Positions 44,590 through 53,779 of a stretch of 64,000 nucleotides of DNA are shown in pieces. Source of the stretch: Flavobacteriaceae bacterium. Its GTDB lineage: Bacteria; Bacteroidota; Bacteroidia; Flavobacteriales; Flavobacteriaceae. Under the pieces are notes generated by a model, which saw only the letters and a program-made list of their open reading frames with translations, ran no database searches and had not been told where the DNA came from. Location of the stretch: positions 248,001 through 312,000 of the forward strand of contig JAITMD010000008.1 in assembly GCA_031277535.1 (NCBI GenBank), written 5' to 3'. The translations under genes were made by a program, and so were the position numbers. The first letter of the stretch is position 1; the number at the start of each line of letters is the position of its first letter.

Positions 44590-45450
44590 ATGAAACTATA
44601 TGCCATAGAAAGTGGAAACTTTAAATTAGATGGTGGTGCTATGTTTGGTGTAGTACCTAAAACAATTTGGAATAAAACAAACCCAGCTGACAACAATAAC
44701 TTGATAGACTTGGCTGCTCGTCTTTTATTAATTGAAGAAGGCAATCGATTGATATTGATAGACACAGGGATGGGGAATAAACAATCAGACAAATTCTTTG
44801 GTTATTATTCTCTTTGGGGAGATCATTCCCTTATAAAATCACTGGCACAACATGGTTTTCATCCGGATGACATTACAGACGTATTTTTAACGCACTTACA
44901 CTTTGACCACTCAGGTGGAGCTGTAAACTGGAATGCAGATCGCACAGGGTATGTCAATGCTTTTAAAAATGCAAAATACTGGACAAATGAAAATCACTGG
45001 GATTGGGCAACCAAACCAAATGATAGAGAAAAAGCATCATTCTTATCAGAAAACATTTTGCCTTTGCAAGAAAGTGGAGCCTTACACTTTATTCAGCGTC
45101 CTGCATCCGGCATGCTACACAATAGCGAATTAGGATTTGATATCTTTTTTGCAGATGGCCATACAGAAAAACAAATGATTCCTATCATCAATTTCAATGG
45201 AACAAAAATCGCTTACACAGCAGACTTATTGCCTACTTTAGGACATATTCCATTACCTTATGTTATGGGATATGATACGCGACCTTTGCTAACATTAAGT
45301 GAAAAAGAAATCTTTTTAAAACAGGCTGCTGATGAAAATTGGTTCTTATTCTTAGAGCACGATGCTCATAACGAAATTATTACCGTGCAACATACCGAAA
45401 AAGGTGTACGATTAAACGAAATACATAAAGCTAATAATATCTTAATTTAA
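44590..45450 (+). CDS. MBL-fold metallohydrolase
   Basis: Metallo-beta-lactamase-fold hydrolase of 286 residues, cytoplasmic (no signal peptide). The metal motif HLHFDHSGG (HxHxDH) lies near residue 101. Further ligands are likely in FFADGHTEKQMIP (His) and AYTADLLP (Asp), with a C-terminal EHDAHNE. The spacing resembles the AHL-lactonase-like branch, which also includes many enzymes of unknown substrate, so lactonase activity should not be assumed. It precedes a subtilase gene by 75 bp on the same strand. Confidence 0.88.
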   Translation: MKLYAIESGNFKLDGGAMFGVVPKTIWNKTNPADNNNLIDLAARLLLIEEGNRLILIDTGMGNKQSDKFFGYYSLWGDHSLIKSLAQHGFHPDDITDVFLTHLHFDHSGGAVNWNADRTGYVNAFKNAKYWTNENHWDWATKPNDREKASFLSENILPLQESGALHFIQRPASGMLHNSELGFDIFFADGHTEKQMIPIINFNGTKIAYTADLLPTLGHIPLPYVMGYDTRPLLTLSEKEIFLKQAADENWFLFLEHDAHNEIITVQHTEKGVRLNEIHKANNILI

Positions 45451-45525
45451 TGTTAACTAACGTTTTAGAGTGTAACAAATTAATATTTTTAGCACCAATT
45501 AGTAATATAATTAAAACTAACTATA

Positions 45526-47142
45526 ATGCGATTAATTAAACCTATCTATCTATCAGCTACTTTAGCACTTGCTTTAGCAAGCTGTGGGGGAACAAAAACG
45601 ATTACCCAACAAACTCCAATTACAAATGTGGATCATCTACATAAAAGAACTACTCCATTAACAGAAGTTCAATTAAAAAGATGGAGTCATTTGGACATCT
45701 TGACTGATTCTGTGCCAGGAATGTCTGTTGACAAAGCTTACGAACTATTATTAAATGGTAAAAAGCTTCCTAAAAAAGTTGTTGTAGCAGTTGTAGATTC
45801 AGGTATAGAGATTGATCACGATGATTTAAAATCACAAGTGTGGACCAATCCTAAAGAAATAGCTGGAAATGGAATAGATGATGATAATAATGGATATATA
45901 GATGATATTCATGGATGGAATTTCTTGGGAGATGCAGTACACGAAAATGTAGAGTTTATTCGTGTTATTCGCAGAGGAGACGACGGATCTGAACAATACA
46001 GAAGAGCATTAAAAGAGCTTGAAAGTGAGAGAAAAGAAATCGAAGAGTCTAAAGTTCGTTTAGAGATGTTACAACGTGCAAACGAAAAAGTAGCTAAATT
46101 CTTAAACAAAAAAGATTATACACTTGCTGACTTAGATAATATTCCAACATCTGCTCCAGAAGATATTTTACATTCAAAAAATGTAATGTATGGTATCTTA
46201 AAAGCAGGTAGAGAAGTTTCTTGGTTAGAAAGCTTTGCTAATCATATCAACTCAAAATTACAATACCACTTAAACCTTGATTTCAACGGACGTAAACTTG
46301 TAGGAGATGATCATACAAATATCAACGATACAAATTATGGAAACAACAATGTACTTGGACCTGTAAGAGATGAAGCAAAACACGGAACACACGTAGCAGG
46401 TATTATTGCACAAACACGTGGAAACAATTTGGGTGGAGACGGTGTAGCATCACCAGTGGTTCAAATTATGGCTGTAAGAGCTGTACCAGATGGAGATGAG
46501 TATGACAAAGATATCGCTTTAGGTATTCGCTATGCAGCAGATAATGGAGCTAAAGTTATCAATGGAAGTTTTGGTAAATACTATGAAGAAAACAGTCAGT
46601 GGGTTCGCGACGCAATCAAATATGCTGAATCTAAAGATGTATTAATTGTAGTTGCTGCAGGTAACGATGCAAAAGATTTAAACAAAGGAAAAGGTGTAGA
46701 TCGCTATCCAAACGACAACGTAAAAATGGGAGCAGAAATAGCAGACAACTTCTTAGTAGTTGGAGCATTGAACCCAGAATATGGTGAAAAAATGGTAGCT
46801 TCTTTTTCAAACTACGGTCACTATGATGTTGACGTATTTGCACCAGGAGTAAAAATCTTCGCTACTGTACCAAACAATACATTCGAATATTTACAAGGTA
46901 CATCAATGGCATCACCAAACGTAGCAGGTGTAGCAGCTTTAGTTAGAGCATACTACCCACAGTTTAGTGCTGCACAAGTGAAAAAGATTATCATGGACTC
47001 TGGAATTGCAATTAACCAAGAGGTAATTGTAGGAGAAACAAAAGAGAAAAGACCTTTTAGCTCTATCTCTACATCAGGGAAAATTGTAAATGCATACAAT
47101 GCATTATTATTAGCTGAAAAATTGTCTAAAGGCAATAAATAA
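45526..47142 (+). CDS. Subtilisin-like (S8) serine protease lipoprotein
   Basis: A 538-residue secreted protease. It has a lipobox (LALASC, Cys20) that predicts a lipoprotein. The catalytic triad is Asp91 (AVVDSGIEIDHDD), His286 (HGTHVAGI) and Ser460 (GTSMASPNVAG), with the oxyanion Asn in VVAAGND. About 195 residues separate Asp and His, far more than the usual 30-40. The extra part includes a charged, coiled-coil-like segment (about 155-195: RRALKELESERKEIEESK). There is no T9SS domain at the C-terminus. It is followed by a terminator and an M1 peptidase gene. Confidence 0.93.
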   Translation: MRLIKPIYLSATLALALASCGGTKTITQQTPITNVDHLHKRTTPLTEVQLKRWSHLDILTDSVPGMSVDKAYELLLNGKKLPKKVVVAVVDSGIEIDHDDLKSQVWTNPKEIAGNGIDDDNNGYIDDIHGWNFLGDAVHENVEFIRVIRRGDDGSEQYRRALKELESERKEIEESKVRLEMLQRANEKVAKFLNKKDYTLADLDNIPTSAPEDILHSKNVMYGILKAGREVSWLESFANHINSKLQYHLNLDFNGRKLVGDDHTNINDTNYGNNNVLGPVRDEAKHGTHVAGIIAQTRGNNLGGDGVASPVVQIMAVRAVPDGDEYDKDIALGIRYAADNGAKVINGSFGKYYEENSQWVRDAIKYAESKDVLIVVAAGNDAKDLNKGKGVDRYPNDNVKMGAEIADNFLVVGALNPEYGEKMVASFSNYGHYDVDVFAPGVKIFATVPNNTFEYLQGTSMASPNVAGVAALVRAYYPQFSAAQVKKIIMDSGIAINQEVIVGETKEKRPFSSISTSGKIVNAYNALLLAEKLSKGNK

Positions 47143-47167
47143 TTCGCTTTAAACATACCTACTATAT

Positions 47168-47206
47168 ACTCCACAACCACTTTTATCAAAGTTGTTGTGG
47201 AGTTTT
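47168..47206 (+). terminator. Terminator between S8 and M1 peptidase genes
   Basis: Stem of at least 10 bp (actccacaac 47168-47177 with 47194-47203) and a short T-run. It covers the alternative upstream start of the next gene, which argues against that start. Confidence 0.7.
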
Positions 47207-47221
47207 AATTTCAAAACAACA

Positions 47222-49117
47222 ATGAAAAGATTACTATTTACTGTAGCACTTTGCGTTGCTTCTTTTTGCACAGTAGCAGCACAAAACAATCCAAATCCTG
47301 GGTATTGGCAACAAAAAGCTGACATCAAAATGGATGTGAAAATGGATGTCAAAAAATTCAAATACAATGGAACACAGAACATTGTATATACAAACAACTC
47401 ACCAGATACTTTGAAAAAAGTATTCTTTCACTTGTATTACAATGCTTTTCAACCAAACAGTGATATGGATGCGCTATTAAAAACAATTCCTGATCCAGAT
47501 CCTCGTATGGTAGATGTAAAAGAAGTAAGAGGAAGAAAAGTTTTTGAAAGCAGAATCAGCAAGTTAAAAGAAAACGAAATTGGTTACTTAAAAGTAACCA
47601 ATATAAAACAAGGAGCTGCTGCCCTTGAAAGCAAAGTAACAGGTACTATTTTAGAAGTAACATTACAAAAACCAGTAGCGCCTAAAAGCAGTACAGAGCT
47701 TTCTTTCACATTTGATGGGCAAGCACCTGTAATGATTAGAAGAGCAGGAAGAGACTCTAAAGAAGGAGTTGCTTTATCTATGTCTCAATGGTTTCCAAAA
47801 ATAGCTGAATATGACTTCGAAGGATGGCATACTGAACAATATTTAGGAAGAGAATTTCACAGTGTATGGAGTGATTATGATGTGAAATTAACGTTGGATA
47901 AAGACTATATTATTGGGGCAACAGGTAAGTTGGTAAACAATAACGAAATTGGTTATGGTTACCAAGATCCGGGAGTAGCTGAACCACAAAACCGCAAAGG
48001 AAAAACATTGACTTGGAACTTTGTTGCAAAAAATGTTTTAGACTTTACTTGGGGTGCCGACCCTCAGTTTAATCACGATATGTATGAAGGTCCTAATGGA
48101 ATTCAATTACACTTCTTGTATAAAAACGATCCAAAGATTGTGGAGAACTGGAAAAAACTACAACCTGTGACAGCAGAATTAATGAAGTTTTTTAATGAAA
48201 ATGTAGGAATGTACCCTTACGATCGTTACTCAGTAATTCAAGGAGGAGATGGAGGTATGGAATACTCTATGTGTACTTTGATTACAGGTAATCGCTCATT
48301 CCCAAGTTTAGTTGGAGTTACTGCACATGAATTGGCACACAGCTGGTTTCAACATGCGTTAGCAACTAATGAAACAAAACACGAATGGATGGATGAAGGT
48401 TTTACTTCTTTCATTTCTGACTTGGCTGTATTAAAAGCATTGCCTAAAGAGGCGCAAGAAGATAGTAATCCTTTTGCTTCTACTTATAAAAGTTATTACA
48501 GTTTAGTAGCTAAAAATATGGTAGAACCTTTAAGCACACATGCTGATCATTACTTGACAAACCGTGCTTATTCTATTTCAGCATACAGTAGAGGGTCTAT
48601 CTTTTTGACACAGTTGGCTTATGTGATTGGATGGGACAATATGATGAAAACATTGCAAACTTTCTATAAAGATTACAAACTAACGCATCCAACACCTAAT
48701 GATTTTAAACGTACAGCAGAACGTGTAACTGGTGCAAATTTAGATTGGTATTTGACAGATTGGACGCAAACAACAAATAATATTGATTACAGTATTCAGT
48801 TTGTAGAAGAAGTTCAAAAAGACCAAACATTAGTTACTTTAAAAAGAATTGGAAGAATGGGTATGCCATTAGACATTTTGGTTACTTATGAAGATGGAAC
48901 AATGGAAACTTACTATATTCCTTTTTCATCAATGAATTGGATAAAACCAAATCCATATGTAGAATACGAACGTACAGTATTAGACGCTTGGGGATGGGCT
49001 CAACCAGAGTATAAATTTATTATTCGCAAACCAAAATCGACAATAAAGTCTATTTTAATTGACCCAAGTCAGTTTATGGCTGATACAAATCAAGAAAATA
49101 ACGTTTACAACAAATAA
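47222..49117 (+). CDS. M1-family metallopeptidase
   Basis: Secreted zinc aminopeptidase-like enzyme of 631 residues. From the ATG at 47222 it has a signal peptide (MKRLLFTVALCVASFCTVAAQ), an N-terminal beta-saddle domain and the catalytic domain. That domain has GGMEYSM (substrate-binding loop, GxMEN-like) and HELAHSW...DEGF, giving zinc ligands His369, His373 and Glu392 and general base Glu370. A C-terminal domain rich in beta-strands follows. An in-frame TTG 30 bases upstream falls inside the terminator hairpin and would spoil the signal peptide. It ends in its own terminator. Confidence 0.94.
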   Translation: MKRLLFTVALCVASFCTVAAQNNPNPGYWQQKADIKMDVKMDVKKFKYNGTQNIVYTNNSPDTLKKVFFHLYYNAFQPNSDMDALLKTIPDPDPRMVDVKEVRGRKVFESRISKLKENEIGYLKVTNIKQGAAALESKVTGTILEVTLQKPVAPKSSTELSFTFDGQAPVMIRRAGRDSKEGVALSMSQWFPKIAEYDFEGWHTEQYLGREFHSVWSDYDVKLTLDKDYIIGATGKLVNNNEIGYGYQDPGVAEPQNRKGKTLTWNFVAKNVLDFTWGADPQFNHDMYEGPNGIQLHFLYKNDPKIVENWKKLQPVTAELMKFFNENVGMYPYDRYSVIQGGDGGMEYSMCTLITGNRSFPSLVGVTAHELAHSWFQHALATNETKHEWMDEGFTSFISDLAVLKALPKEAQEDSNPFASTYKSYYSLVAKNMVEPLSTHADHYLTNRAYSISAYSRGSIFLTQLAYVIGWDNMMKTLQTFYKDYKLTHPTPNDFKRTAERVTGANLDWYLTDWTQTTNNIDYSIQFVEEVQKDQTLVTLKRIGRMGMPLDILVTYEDGTMETYYIPFSSMNWIKPNPYVEYERTVLDAWGWAQPEYKFIIRKPKSTIKSILIDPSQFMADTNQENNVYNK

Positions 49118-49119
49118 TG

Positions 49120-49147
49120 AAAAAGCTGCTTACGCAGCTTTTTTTTA
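49120..49147 (+). terminator. Terminator after the M1 peptidase gene
   Basis: Stem of about 10 bp (around 49120-49129 with 49134-49143), loop ttac, then T-run. Confidence 0.9.
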
Positions 49148-49190
49148 TATCTAATATTTACTTTGCTTTGCATACCTTTGCATTCAGATT

Positions 49191-49595
49191 ATGGAACAAA
49201 CGAATATCAAATATCCTAAAAAGGAAAAGCTAAAAAGCAAAATTGTCATTTCAGAGTTATTTACAAGTGGTAAAACAGTGAGTAAATACCCTCTGCGCAT
49301 GGTATATGTTCCGATAACTAATACAGATGATGTTCCATTAAAAACAGGAGTATCTGTATCCAAACGCTATTTTAAAAAGGCTGTTGACCGAAACTACTTC
49401 AAGCGTTTATTAAGAGAAGCTTATCGCTTAAACAAACAATTGCTATTGGATCATACAGATGAACAATACGCTATTATGCTATTTTATCAATCCAAAGACC
49501 GCTTAAGTTTTCAGGAAGTAAATGAGAAAATGATTAAGCTTTTTGAGAAATTCATTACCGCAACTCAACCCAAATCTACTGTTACAGAAGAATAA
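49191..49595 (+). CDS. rnpA: Ribonuclease P protein component
   Basis: Protein subunit of RNase P, which trims the 5' ends of tRNA precursors. The 134-residue basic protein has the signature KAVDRNYFKRLLREAYR (about residues 63-79), the VSVSKRYFKK strand before it, and KLKSKIVISELFTSGK near the start. TACCTTTG at 49173-49180 is an exact -7 match, 10 bases from the ATG, so the leader is very short. It is not next to rpmH here. Confidence 0.94.
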   Translation: MEQTNIKYPKKEKLKSKIVISELFTSGKTVSKYPLRMVYVPITNTDDVPLKTGVSVSKRYFKKAVDRNYFKRLLREAYRLNKQLLLDHTDEQYAIMLFYQSKDRLSFQEVNEKMIKLFEKFITATQPKSTVTEE

Positions 49596-49725
49596 TAGAT
49601 GTTATATAATAAATTTCTGTATTAATCCTTTTTTATTTAACTTTATCGTAAACTATTTTGACATTATTTTTTCATAATTCATTATAGTACCTTGCTATTT
49701 AACATAAAATACCAATGTAAGATAG

Positions 49726-49763
49726 TGTGCAACTACTATACCTTATTAAAGCTAATAGTTGTA
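49726..49763 (+). terminator. Possible rnpA terminator (weak)
   Basis: gtgcaactacta at 49726 onward pairs at 10 of 12 positions with taatagttgtac ending near 49763. The following sequence is T-rich but not a clean T-run. It lies about 130 bp after the rnpA stop. Confidence 0.3.
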
Positions 49764-49802
49764 CTTGTTATTTTATACTAATTAAATCTATGCGATAAAA
49801 CT

Positions 49803-50615
49803 ATGAATACTCCGCAAAAACTTTCTTTTGAAACAACTAATGCATTGACTTATCAAACACAAGAGGCAAAACAATCTTTGCATCTACAAGGTCAGAGTAA
49901 TTTTAGAGATTTAGGAGGGTATAAAACCTTAGACAATCGAACAGTAAAACCTAATAAAGTGTTTCGATCTGGACATTTGAATAGAATTAATGCAAACGAT
50001 GTACAACTTTTACAATCGTTGCCCCTACATACAGTAGTAGATTTTAGAACTGCAGAAGAACGAGCTCAGTTTCCAAGTGTACTTCCGTCAACTATTAAAC
50101 AAGAAATTCACTTACCTATCAGTCCAGGCAATTGGAGTGAAAAAGAAATAGGACAAATGATATATGATGGGGATACTTCTCGCACATCACAGTTTTTGTT
50201 GGACATCAACGAGCAATTTATTTTATATAATCAAGAAGAATACAAAGCATTCTTTGCAGTATTGCAACAACAAAAAGACAATCCTTTAATGTTTAACTGT
50301 ACTGCTGGAAAAGATAGAACAGGTATAGCTTCTGCCCTATTTCTTGCATCTTTAGATGTAAGTTTGGACGCTATATTTGAAGACTATCTATTGACCAATA
50401 AAAGAGCTTTTAGTTTAATAAGACAAATTCATCAACAGTACCGACTAACAGATGAGAAACAAATAAAAGCTTTAAACAATATTCTAACTGTAGATATTAA
50501 ATACATAGAAAAAGCCTTTGAAACAATATATCTATACTACGGAGATGTACAGAAATATTTGGAAGAACAACTGGAAGTTGATATAGATAAAATGAAGAAT
50601 ATATACCTCTATTAA
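49803..50615 (+). CDS. Tyrosine-protein phosphatase (Y_phosphatase3 family)
   Basis: A 270-residue cytoplasmic protein of the dual-specificity, PTP-like group (Y_phosphatase3). It begins with the family hallmark NFRDLGGYKTLDNRTVKPNKVFRSG (about residues 33-57) and has the P-loop CTAGKDRTG, with nucleophile Cys166 and Arg172. The substrate could be a phosphoprotein or a phosphoinositide-like molecule; the sequence does not decide. It is preceded by a 207-bp gap with only a weak hairpin and precedes kup by 132 bp. Confidence 0.88.
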   Translation: MNTPQKLSFETTNALTYQTQEAKQSLHLQGQSNFRDLGGYKTLDNRTVKPNKVFRSGHLNRINANDVQLLQSLPLHTVVDFRTAEERAQFPSVLPSTIKQEIHLPISPGNWSEKEIGQMIYDGDTSRTSQFLLDINEQFILYNQEEYKAFFAVLQQQKDNPLMFNCTAGKDRTGIASALFLASLDVSLDAIFEDYLLTNKRAFSLIRQIHQQYRLTDEKQIKALNNILTVDIKYIEKAFETIYLYYGDVQKYLEEQLEVDIDKMKNIYLY

Positions 50616-50747
50616 TGCGATAATATTATTTGAAAAAGCCTATTCTTCATAAAAAATAAAAAAAACGCAAAAAAAGTAATCAAAAAATATTCATTCAAAG
50701 TATCTTATAAGCTAATTTTACACCCAGAAATTAAAAACTGATTACAA

Positions 50748-52724
50748 GTGAATTCACATTCAAAATCTACGCACTTAGATAAAGTAACAATGGGTACATT
50801 GTTAGTTACACTGGGTATTATCTATGGCGATATTGGAACTTCGCCTCTATATGTGATGAAAGCCATCATGGGAAAAGAGGTTATTCGTGAAGATATTGTT
50901 TTAGGAGCTATTTCCTGCGTTTTTTGGACACTTACCTTACAAACTACCATTAAGTACGTTATCTTGACTCTAAAGGCCGATAACAATGGTGAGGGAGGTA
51001 TCTTTTCCTTATACACGCTTGTAAAGAAATTAAAAAAGCCTTGGCTAATTGTTCCTGCCATAATTGGAGGAAGTGCTTTATTAGCCGACGGAATTATTAC
51101 TCCACCTATTTCAATCTCTTCTGCTGTAGAAGGATTGCGTATCTACGAACCTGAACTACAAACGATTCCTATTGTAATCAGTATTCTTTTAGGGATATTC
51201 TTAATTCAGCAATTTGGAACAAAAACCATTGGGAAGTTCTTTGGTCCCTTAATGATGATATGGTTTTTAATGTTGGGACTACTTGGTTTCAGTCATTTAA
51301 TAGGGAATCCATCTGTATTAAAAGCGATTAATCCTTATTATGCTATCCACTTACTTTCTATTCACTCAGAAGGTTACTTTGTTTTAGGATTTGCTTTTTT
51401 ATGTACAACAGGAGCAGAAGCCTTGTATAGTGACTTAGGACACTGTGGAGTAAAAAACATTCGTATCAGTTGGACATTTGTAAAAACAATGCTTGTGCTA
51501 AGTTATTTTGGTCAAGGAGCTTTACTTATTCAACATACTGGAAAAACATTGGTGGATTTGTCACCAAACTCAGATAATCCTGCAAACCCGTTCTATTTAG
51601 TAATGCCTGAATGGTTTTTACCTTTTGGTATTAGTATTGCAACTATAGCTGCTGTAATTGCGTCACAAGCCTTAATAAGCGGTTCTTTTACTTTAATTAA
51701 TGAAGCAATAAGACTGAACTTATGGCCTAAAGTACGAGTAAAATTCCCTACTAACATAAGAGGTCAATTATACATTCCATCAATTAACTGGATGCTATTT
51801 GTTGGTTGTGTGTTCGTAGTATTACACTTCAAAGAATCTGGGAATATGGAAGCTGCATACGGATTAGCTATTACGCTATGTATGATTATGACAACCATCT
51901 TACTGGGATACTATATGATGTTGAAAAGAGTAAATTTCTTTTTAATTGTATTAGTTGAAGTTGTCTATCTATCTATTGAAATTTCATTCTTCTTATCAAA
52001 TGTGCAAAAATTCTCTCACGGAGGATATGTAACAGTATTTATAGCAGGACTACTTGCTGCTACAATGACAATTAACTATTTAGGGAAGAAAATTAGAAGA
52101 AACTATACGGATTTAGTTGACATGGATGCTTATGTAAGCATCTTGCAAGATCTAAGTAAAGATCAGACAATGCCTAAATATGCAACTAATCTTATTTATT
52201 TGACTAATGCTATAAACTCAAATAAAATTGAGTACAAAGCAATGTATTCTATTATTAATCGTCGTCCTAAAAGAGCTGACAATTACTGGTTTGTTCATGT
52301 GAATGTAACTGATGAGCCATACAAAATGGAATACAAAGTAATCAAATACGGAACAGACAATAATATCTTGCGCATAGACTTTTACTTAGGGTTTAGAAAT
52401 GAACAACGAGTAAATGTATTGATGAAAAAGGTAGTAACAGAATTAGTTTTATCAGGAGAGATTGATATCACAAGTAGATATGAATCATTGCATAAGAATA
52501 ATGTTACGGGTGATTTTGAGTATGTTTTAATCGAGAAAGAGCTGTCTTATGACAATGACCTACCTCCGAAAGAAAAAATCATCTTAGACCTCTACGATTG
52601 GCTTAAAAAGCTATCCTTATCGGAAGAAAAAGCTTTTGGTTTAGATAGTAGTGCTGTAAAAATTGAGAGATTCCCATTAGTTATCAATCCTATTGAGGAT
52701 ATTCCTCTAAAAAGAAAACAATAA
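50748..52724 (+). CDS. kup: KUP-family potassium transporter
   Basis: Potassium uptake symporter of the inner membrane, 658 residues. Family motifs are LLVTLGIIYGDIGTSPLYVMKAI (helix 1), GEGGIFSLYTLVKK, ADGIITPPISISSAVEGL, and TTGAEALYSDLGHCG. About twelve hydrophobic helices fill residues 15-430 and a cytoplasmic C-terminal domain follows. The start is a GTG at 50748; the next Met lies within the conserved N-terminal segment, so the GTG is preferred. TAATTTTA near 50715 is close to the -7 consensus. It converges on the DUF4837 gene. Confidence 0.95.
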   Translation: MNSHSKSTHLDKVTMGTLLVTLGIIYGDIGTSPLYVMKAIMGKEVIREDIVLGAISCVFWTLTLQTTIKYVILTLKADNNGEGGIFSLYTLVKKLKKPWLIVPAIIGGSALLADGIITPPISISSAVEGLRIYEPELQTIPIVISILLGIFLIQQFGTKTIGKFFGPLMMIWFLMLGLLGFSHLIGNPSVLKAINPYYAIHLLSIHSEGYFVLGFAFLCTTGAEALYSDLGHCGVKNIRISWTFVKTMLVLSYFGQGALLIQHTGKTLVDLSPNSDNPANPFYLVMPEWFLPFGISIATIAAVIASQALISGSFTLINEAIRLNLWPKVRVKFPTNIRGQLYIPSINWMLFVGCVFVVLHFKESGNMEAAYGLAITLCMIMTTILLGYYMMLKRVNFFLIVLVEVVYLSIEISFFLSNVQKFSHGGYVTVFIAGLLAATMTINYLGKKIRRNYTDLVDMDAYVSILQDLSKDQTMPKYATNLIYLTNAINSNKIEYKAMYSIINRRPKRADNYWFVHVNVTDEPYKMEYKVIKYGTDNNILRIDFYLGFRNEQRVNVLMKKVVTELVLSGEIDITSRYESLHKNNVTGDFEYVLIEKELSYDNDLPPKEKIILDLYDWLKKLSLSEEKAFGLDSSAVKIERFPLVINPIEDIPLKRKQ

Positions 52725-52730
52725 AAATAA

Positions 52731-52759
52731 TAAAGGCGTTCCTGTTGGGAACGCCTTTA
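52731..52759. terminator. Bidirectional terminator between kup and the DUF4837 gene
   Basis: Perfect 12-bp stem (taaaggcgttcc 52731-52742 with 52748-52759) and a 5-base loop, between convergent genes. Confidence 0.9.
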
Positions 52760-52775
52760 TATTTTAAAAAAACTG

Positions 52776-53768
52776 TTATCGTATAAAATGAACTGTTTTA
52801 ATTATAGCTTCTATTTCGAATAATATATCTCTTTTACTCATGGAAGGATTATAAGTAAATCCTTCTACAAATAGGTATCGCTTATGCTTTTCATCTTTTA
52901 TAGGATAGCAAATAAATGGTCCATCCATAAAACTATTATTCATATCCCAAGAACCTCTTAATTCCACAGCTTCATGCTTATCAAGCATTAACTTTTTATG
53001 AAAAGTAACATAATCTCCATCAATCTTCATATAGCTCCCCATTTCTGAAGAATGAATATATTTAGAAACAATGGAATCTTTAATCTTCAAAAGCTCTGAT
53101 AGCCCATCTTCAAAATTATCTTGTCGCTTTAGTTTAGTAAATGGAATTTCGTAAATCATTATATTACTATTTCCAGATGCTATTTCTTTCTTAAACCAAA
53201 CCAAATTACCATCGTAGAATACTTGTTTATAATCTAATGGCAATTTCATTCCTACTCCAAATTCTTTCTCTAAAAAATCACATTGGTGAAGCTTTCCTTC
53301 TTCTAATCTTCTTTGTATTTCAGCTATTTCAAAATTATGAACTACATGAATAATAGAATCTACATTTTCTTTAAACTCTTTAATCAATCCTGTTGTAGAA
53401 TTTGATCGAATGTAAAAAAAGTTCTGAGGTACTGCATATTTATCACTCAAGACTTCAAAGCTATTTTTCTTTGCTTTTAAATCAAAATAGATAATATTTC
53501 GTCCTCCTTTCTCTTTGCCATTAAAGAGATCTTCAGAGATCTGATCTAAGGTAAACATAGGCTCCATTGGACGAATACCATCAATACCAGCAGCTAAAAA
53601 TTCTCTTATACTATCTCCTACATTACCTCGCCACAATTCATTACTTGTAACAATTAAAATGCGGTTATAATTTCCTGCATACGATGGCATCAAATCTTTT
53701 TGGTCTTGTTGCTTACAACTACCAAATAAAAAAAGACACAGTAGAACTAATAAACTGCTTTTCGCCAT
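52776..53768 (-). CDS. DUF4837 family lipoprotein
   Basis: A 330-residue lipoprotein of unknown function: lipobox LLCLFLFGSC, then SYAGNYNRILIVTSNELWRGNVGDSIREFLAAGIDGIRPMEPMFT, a block typical of Bacteroidota DUF4837 proteins. It contains two halves of mixed alpha/beta sequence. It begins 11 bp after the stop of the LysM transglycosylase gene and belongs to the pgk-mltD-DUF4837 set, so an envelope role is a fair guess but no more. Confidence 0.85.
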   Translation of the reverse strand: MAKSSLLVLLCLFLFGSCKQQDQKDLMPSYAGNYNRILIVTSNELWRGNVGDSIREFLAAGIDGIRPMEPMFTLDQISEDLFNGKEKGGRNIIYFDLKAKKNSFEVLSDKYAVPQNFFYIRSNSTTGLIKEFKENVDSIIHVVHNFEIAEIQRRLEEGKLHQCDFLEKEFGVGMKLPLDYKQVFYDGNLVWFKKEIASGNSNIMIYEIPFTKLKRQDNFEDGLSELLKIKDSIVSKYIHSSEMGSYMKIDGDYVTFHKKLMLDKHEAVELRGSWDMNNSFMDGPFICYPIKDEKHKRYLFVEGFTYNPSMSKRDILFEIEAIIKTVHFIR

Positions 53769-53779
53769 CGCTTATATTA

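Noticed and set aside
47192..47221. Upstream TTG start for the M1 peptidase
   Set aside because: It lies inside the terminator hairpin and puts ten residues before a clear signal peptide.
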